DNA of 7,454 bases from the NCBI GenBank assembly GCA_964572855.1, contig CAZNGF010000088.1, forward strand, positions 1 through 7,454. Reading direction: 5' to 3'. The position numbers were made by a program, and so were the translations under genes. Positions 5,381 to 7,454 of the stretch are shown here, piece after piece. Below the pieces are notes generated by a model, which did no database searches, was not told where the DNA came from, and worked only from the letters and a program-made list of their open reading frames with translations. How positions within the stretch are numbered: position 1 is the first letter of the stretch; each line of letters begins with the position of its first letter. This stretch comes from CAZNGF01 sp964572855. Lineage in GTDB: Bacteria; Bipolaricaulota; Bipolaricaulia; RBG-16-55-9; JAJCYT01.

Positions 5381-5441
5381 GTAGGAGCGACTCGGCGTAG
5401 GGGCGACTCGGTGTAGGGGCGACTCGCCGAGTCGCCCCTAC
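5381..5441. repeat. Three tandem 16-bp repeats ending in a perfect hairpin
   Basis: Units at 5381-5396, 5397-5412 and 5413-5428 each start GTAGGGGCGACTCG (first unit GTAGGAG) and differ only at 1-3 bases. The last unit is followed by its inverse, so 5413-5426 pairs perfectly over 14 bp with 5428-5441. The GTAGGGG head and GGGGCG...CGCCCC arms link it to the 24-nt hairpin family, but the core is CTCGCCGAG rather than ATTCAT. It lies between two convergent genes, and the hairpin could end transcription in both directions, though T-runs are poor. Confidence 0.65.
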
Positions 5442-5479
5442 GGGGCTGCGTTCTTTCCCAATTGAAGGAAGACAACGAA

Positions 5480-5507
5480 GCGGGACCCGGCGCGCGCCGG
5501 GCTCCGC
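5480..5507 (-). terminator. Probable terminator of the cupredoxin gene
   Basis: GCGGGACCCGGC (5480-5491) pairs with GCCGGGCTCCGC (5496-5507) over 12 positions with one G-T wobble and one mismatch, around a 4-nt loop. It is 26 nt beyond the stop of the minus-strand gene. On that strand it is followed by TTCGTTGTCTTCCTTC, which is T-rich but not a clean T-run. The position fits; the tract is weak. Confidence 0.45.
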
Positions 5508-5533
5508 TCGCCTCAAGGAAGGGTTGGGCGTGT

Positions 5534-5926
5534 TTACTCTTCCACGACCAGCCGGCCCACGATGGGGTGGCCGTGCGGCAGGTGCGAGATGAAGAACTCG
5601 CCCGTCTGGTCCGGCGTGAACTCGATCACGCTCACCTCGCCGGTGCGGGCCGAGAAGCTGGCGTCGAACACCGGGTCCTGGCCTCCCTCGTCGGTGCTGA
5701 TCACGATCGGGTCGTGCGCGATGTCGGCCGAGATGTTGTAGAGCCGCACGGGCCGGTCGACCTTGACCGTGATCTGGCTCGGGAAGACGGTGGGCGCGCC
5801 CTCGCCCACGCTCAGGCTGTGGATGAGCGCGAACTCCTGCACGTCCTGGGCCCGGCCCAGGTTGAGCCCGCCCAGCAGGACGGCGCTCGACAGCAACACG
5901 GCGAAAATCCAAGCGGTTCGCTTCAT
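5534..5926 (-). CDS. Secreted cupredoxin-fold protein without the canonical copper cysteine
   Basis: This 130-residue exported protein has residues 1-26 as a Sec signal peptide: MKRT, a hydrophobic core (WIFAVLLSSAVLLGGLNL), and a probable cut after GRA. The mature part is a small beta-sandwich with a cupredoxin-like pattern: PSQITVKVDRPVRLYNIS (49-66), IAHDPIVIS (69-77) with His71 where the first His ligand lies, GEVSVIEFTPDQTGEFFI (96-113), and SHLPHGHPIVGRLVV (114-128), matching the usual C-x-x-PGHxxxGMxGxLVV strand. Ser114 takes the place of the Cys ligand and no Met follows. His115, His118 and His120 are kept or added. A classical blue copper centre is therefore unlikely; an all-His metal site or a structural role is possible. 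GGAGG lies 9 nt before the ATG. It appears monocistronic and acts in the periplasm or outside the membrane. Confidence 0.85.
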   Translation of the reverse strand: MKRTAWIFAVLLSSAVLLGGLNLGRAQDVQEFALIHSLSVGEGAPTVFPSQITVKVDRPVRLYNISADIAHDPIVISTDEGGQDPVFDASFSARTGEVSVIEFTPDQTGEFFISHLPHGHPIVGRLVVEE

Positions 5927-5990
5927 GAGTTGTGGCCTCCTCGGGTTTGAGTTTGATTTCCAAGAGCGTATGCGCCCTGCGGCCCGTTCG

Positions 5991-6008
5991 CTGTAAGACA
6001 GCTTACAG
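5991..6008. promoter_or_regulatory. Operator-like dyad upstream of the cupredoxin gene
   Basis: CTGTAAG (5991-5997), spacer ACAG, CTTACAG (6002-6008) form a perfect 18-bp dyad 65 nt upstream of the ATG at 5926. The length and spacing are typical of a dimeric regulator site, for example MerR-like, but the sequence matches no site I know. It is not a LexA box (CTGT-N8-ACAG). No clear -35/-10 pair could be placed. Confidence 0.4.
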
Positions 6009-6049
6009 GGGAAAACGGAATGGGATCACAACCTTGGCGAGTGTGGCTC

Positions 6050-6073
6050 GTAGGGGGCCAATTCATTGGACCC
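6050..6073. repeat. GTAGGGG-family hairpin repeat, copy 4
   Basis: Head GTAGGGG (6050-6056), then GGGGCCAA (6054-6061), TTCA loop, TTGGACCC (6066-6073). One mismatch (G6057 opposite A6070) makes this the only copy with a broken pair; copy 1 has T there, so a single base change explains it. It lies in the gap between the acyl-CoA dehydrogenase and cupredoxin genes. Confidence 0.6.
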
Positions 6074-6128
6074 GGGGTGCGCTCGGCCGCGGGACGACGT
6101 GTGTCGGGCTGCCAGGGCGCGTGGCTGC

Positions 6129-6152
6129 GGGCGCGATGAATCGCGCCCCTAC
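6129..6152. repeat. GTAGGGG-family hairpin repeat, copy 5
   Basis: GGGCGCGA (6129-6136), loop TGAA, TCGCGCCC (6141-6148), CTAC (6149-6152). It is inverted relative to copy 4, so the pair at 6050-6152 begins GTAGGGG and ends CCCCTAC like a small inverted-repeat element. It starts 24 nt beyond the acyl-CoA dehydrogenase stop and could act as a 3' hairpin for it. Identical to copy 3 read on the opposite strand. Confidence 0.65.
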
Positions 6153-6175
6153 AGTTGAGGTGAACCGTGAGGGCT

Positions 6176-7318
6176 CTAAACCCCCATTCCCTTGGCGATG
6201 ATCTCGTACATGGTCTCGGTGCTGCCGGCGCCGATCTTCCACAGACGGGCGTCGCGGTAGAAGCGGGCCACGTCGTACTCCTCCATGTAGCCGTTGCCGC
6301 CGTGGAGCTGCAGGCAGGCGTCGGCCACCTCGCAGGCCACGTCGGCGACGAACGCCTTGCACATGGCCACCTCCTGGGCCGGTTCCCGCCCTTGGTCGTA
6401 GAGCCAGCCGGCGTAGTAGACGAGCTGGCGCGCGGCCTCGACCTTGGTTTGCAGCTGGGCCAGCCGGTGCCGCGCGACCTGGAGCTGGGCGAGTTGCGTG
6501 CCGAACATGGTGCGCTCCTGGGCGTAGCGCACGGCGTCCTCGATCTGCTGCTGGCACGAGGCCACCAGCGCGGCCATCGAGACGTAGCGCTCGACGGCCA
6601 ACCGCTCCATCACGTAGTAGAAGCCCTTGTGCTCTTGGCCCAACAGGTTCCCGGCCGGCACGCGGCAGTCGGCAAAGGTCAAATGGCCCGTGTCCGAGGC
6701 GCGCATGCCGAGCTTGGTGCCCATGGACTCCACCGTGAGCCCCGGCGCGTCTCGCTCGACCAGCAGGACGCTGGCGCCGCGGTGGCCGGCCTCGGGATCG
6801 GTCTTGGCGGCCACCACGTAGAGGTCGGCGTGTAGCGCGTTGGTGATGAAGACCTTGCTGCCGTTGAGCACGTAGTCGTCGCCGTCGCGGGCCGCGGTCG
6901 TGCGCATGCGGGCCAGGTCCGAGCCGCCGTCGGGCTCGGTGAGCGCGATGGAGCACACGGTCTCGCCGCGGATGATTGAAGGCAGGTAACGCGCCTTCTG
7001 CTCGTCCGAGCCGTAGTGGGCCAGGTAGGGCGAGGCCATGTCGGTCTGGACCAGCACGCCCATGGTCAGCCCGCGCGAGCGGCAGCGGCCCAGCTCCTCG
7101 CAGAAGACCGTGGTGGTGGCCATGTCGGCCCCCGCCCCGCCGTAGCTTTCCGGGTAGCGGATGCCCAAGAAGCCCAGCGCGCCCAGCTTGCGGAACACCT
7201 CCTTGGGGAAGCGTCCTTCGGCCTCCCAGGCGTCCACGTGCGGGTTGAGCTCCTCGTCCACGAAGCGCCGCACGCTGCGGCGGAAGATCCGGTGCTCCTC
7301 GTCGAACAGCCAGCTCAT
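6176..7318 (-). CDS. Acyl-CoA dehydrogenase, IVD/LCAD-like catalytic residue
   Basis: This 380-residue FAD enzyme oxidises an acyl-CoA to the 2-enoyl-CoA and passes electrons to electron-transfer flavoprotein. The N-terminal helical domain (residues 1-115) includes PESYGGAGAD (56-65). The beta domain has the FAD/substrate signature CSIALTEPDGGSD (122-134) and YVLNGSKVFITN (149-160). The C-terminal helical domain has TMFGTQLAQLQ (270-280) and QLHGGNGYMEEY (337-348), followed by RFYRDAR. The end, KIGAGSTETMYEII (361-374), has Ala where short- and medium-chain enzymes carry the catalytic Glu. The base is instead likely Glu243 in LAVERYVSM, as in isovaleryl-CoA and long-chain dehydrogenases. Substrate cannot be fixed: branched-chain or long-chain acyl-CoA are candidates. 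Start is ATG 7318 because GGAGG (7324-7328) lies 5 nt away; the TTG at 7330 overlaps that site. No beta-oxidation neighbour is visible in the window. Confidence 0.95.
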   Translation of the reverse strand: MSWLFDEEHRIFRRSVRRFVDEELNPHVDAWEAEGRFPKEVFRKLGALGFLGIRYPESYGGAGADMATTTVFCEELGRCRSRGLTMGVLVQTDMASPYLAHYGSDEQKARYLPSIIRGETVCSIALTEPDGGSDLARMRTTAARDGDDYVLNGSKVFITNALHADLYVVAAKTDPEAGHRGASVLLVERDAPGLTVESMGTKLGMRASDTGHLTFADCRVPAGNLLGQEHKGFYYVMERLAVERYVSMAALVASCQQQIEDAVRYAQERTMFGTQLAQLQVARHRLAQLQTKVEAARQLVYYAGWLYDQGREPAQEVAMCKAFVADVACEVADACLQLHGGNGYMEEYDVARFYRDARLWKIGAGSTETMYEIIAKGMGV

Positions 7319-7323
7319 GGGAA

Positions 7324-7328
7324 CCTCC
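7324..7328 (-). promoter_or_regulatory. Ribosome binding site deciding the acyl-CoA dehydrogenase start
   Basis: On the minus strand this reads GGAGG, 5 nt before the ATG at 7318. It excludes the upstream in-frame TTG at 7330, which overlaps the site. Confidence 0.8.
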
Positions 7329-7357
7329 AAGGGGAATAGGGATGCGGTTTGTGACCC

Positions 7358-7385
7358 ATCTTAGCGGGGGAGGGCGCGGGGGCAA
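7358..7385 (-). promoter_or_regulatory. Likely sigma-70 promoter of the acyl-CoA dehydrogenase gene
   Basis: On the minus strand, -35 TTGCCC (7385-7380, 4 of 6) and -10 TAAGAT (7363-7358, 4 of 6) are separated by 16 bp. The implied start of transcription is near 7351, giving a leader of about 33 nt before the ATG. The pair lies in an otherwise GC-rich stretch, which supports it. Confidence 0.45.
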
Positions 7386-7426
7386 GGCGTGCGCGAGCCA
7401 GGATGTATTTCGGACGTTCGCAATCC

Positions 7427-7450
7427 GTAGGGGTCCCATTCATGGGACCC
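7427..7450. repeat. GTAGGGG-family hairpin repeat, copy 6
   Basis: Head GTAGGGG (7427-7433), stem GGGTCCCA (7431-7438), TTCA loop, TGGGACCC (7443-7450). It is the same 24-nt unit as copy 2 on the opposite strand. It lies upstream of the acyl-CoA dehydrogenase promoter, probably behind the next gene outside the window. Confidence 0.65.
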
Positions 7451-7454
7451 TGGG

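Noticed and set aside
5381..5441. CRISPR array
   Set aside because: The repeats are tandem 16-mers with no spacers and no cas genes nearby.
5199..5963. 254-residue minus-strand frame across the cupredoxin and RAM genes
   Set aside because: It is a frame-shifted shadow that crosses the intergenic repeats; the 5534-5926 frame has a signal peptide and a recognisable fold.
5991..6008. LexA (SOS) box
   Set aside because: The spacing is CTGT-N10-ACAG, two bases longer than the LexA consensus, and the gene is not SOS-like.

Overview
The window is GC-rich chromosomal DNA from a bacterium. It holds six protein genes I would stand behind and an unusual density of short palindromic repeats in the gaps between them. 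All the genes use G/C-ending codons, have purine-rich ribosome binding sites, and show no sign of recent transfer. A canonical GlnRS next to a GluRS, an IVD/LCAD-type acyl-CoA dehydrogenase, a Sec-exported cupredoxin-like protein and several intergenic hairpin families together suggest an uncultured, high-GC, Gram-negative-type lineage (deltaproteobacterial in the broad sense, or a neighbouring phylum). That placement is inference only.

Layout. At 129-638 (+) lies a small HTH plus coiled-coil protein with an operator-like dyad (82-98) just upstream. At 639-972 there is no gene: it holds a REPIN-like 71-bp element, a short GTAGGGG-family hairpin, and a long perfect hairpin next to the end of gltX. 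At 973-2547 (-) is glutamyl-tRNA synthetase, and at 2710-4401 (-) is glutaminyl-tRNA synthetase. They are transcribed in the order glnS then gltX, with a 162-bp gap that carries two hairpin repeats facing each other. At 4402-5085 there is no gene. This gap holds an AT-rich direct repeat, a chain of hairpins resembling a structured RNA, a second 71-bp palindromic element, two arrays of a decamer repeat flanking another hairpin, and an extended -10 promoter. At 5086-5355 (+) is a stand-alone Lrp/AsnC ligand-binding (RAM) domain. At 5534-5926 (-) is a secreted cupredoxin-fold protein lacking the usual copper-ligand cysteine. At 6176-7318 (-) is an acyl-CoA dehydrogenase with its own likely promoter.

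Function. glnS and gltX both charge tRNAs with glutamate-family amino acids, and having a true GlnRS means Gln-tRNA(Gln) can be made directly. The other genes do not form an obvious pathway with them. The RAM-domain gene and the cupredoxin gene are convergent, with a cluster of 16-bp repeats and a strong hairpin between their ends. No prophage, CRISPR array, transposase, tRNA or rRNA is visible.

The most unusual content is between the genes. Six copies of a 24-nt hairpin share a fixed head (GTAGGGG) and a fixed core (ATTCAT), while their stems vary and five of six stay perfectly paired. There is also a recurrent pairing of a GGGACG...CGTCCC hairpin with GTTTRTCSCM decamers at three sites, and a multi-hairpin stretch upstream of glnS whose closing stem and following hairpin are mutually exclusive.
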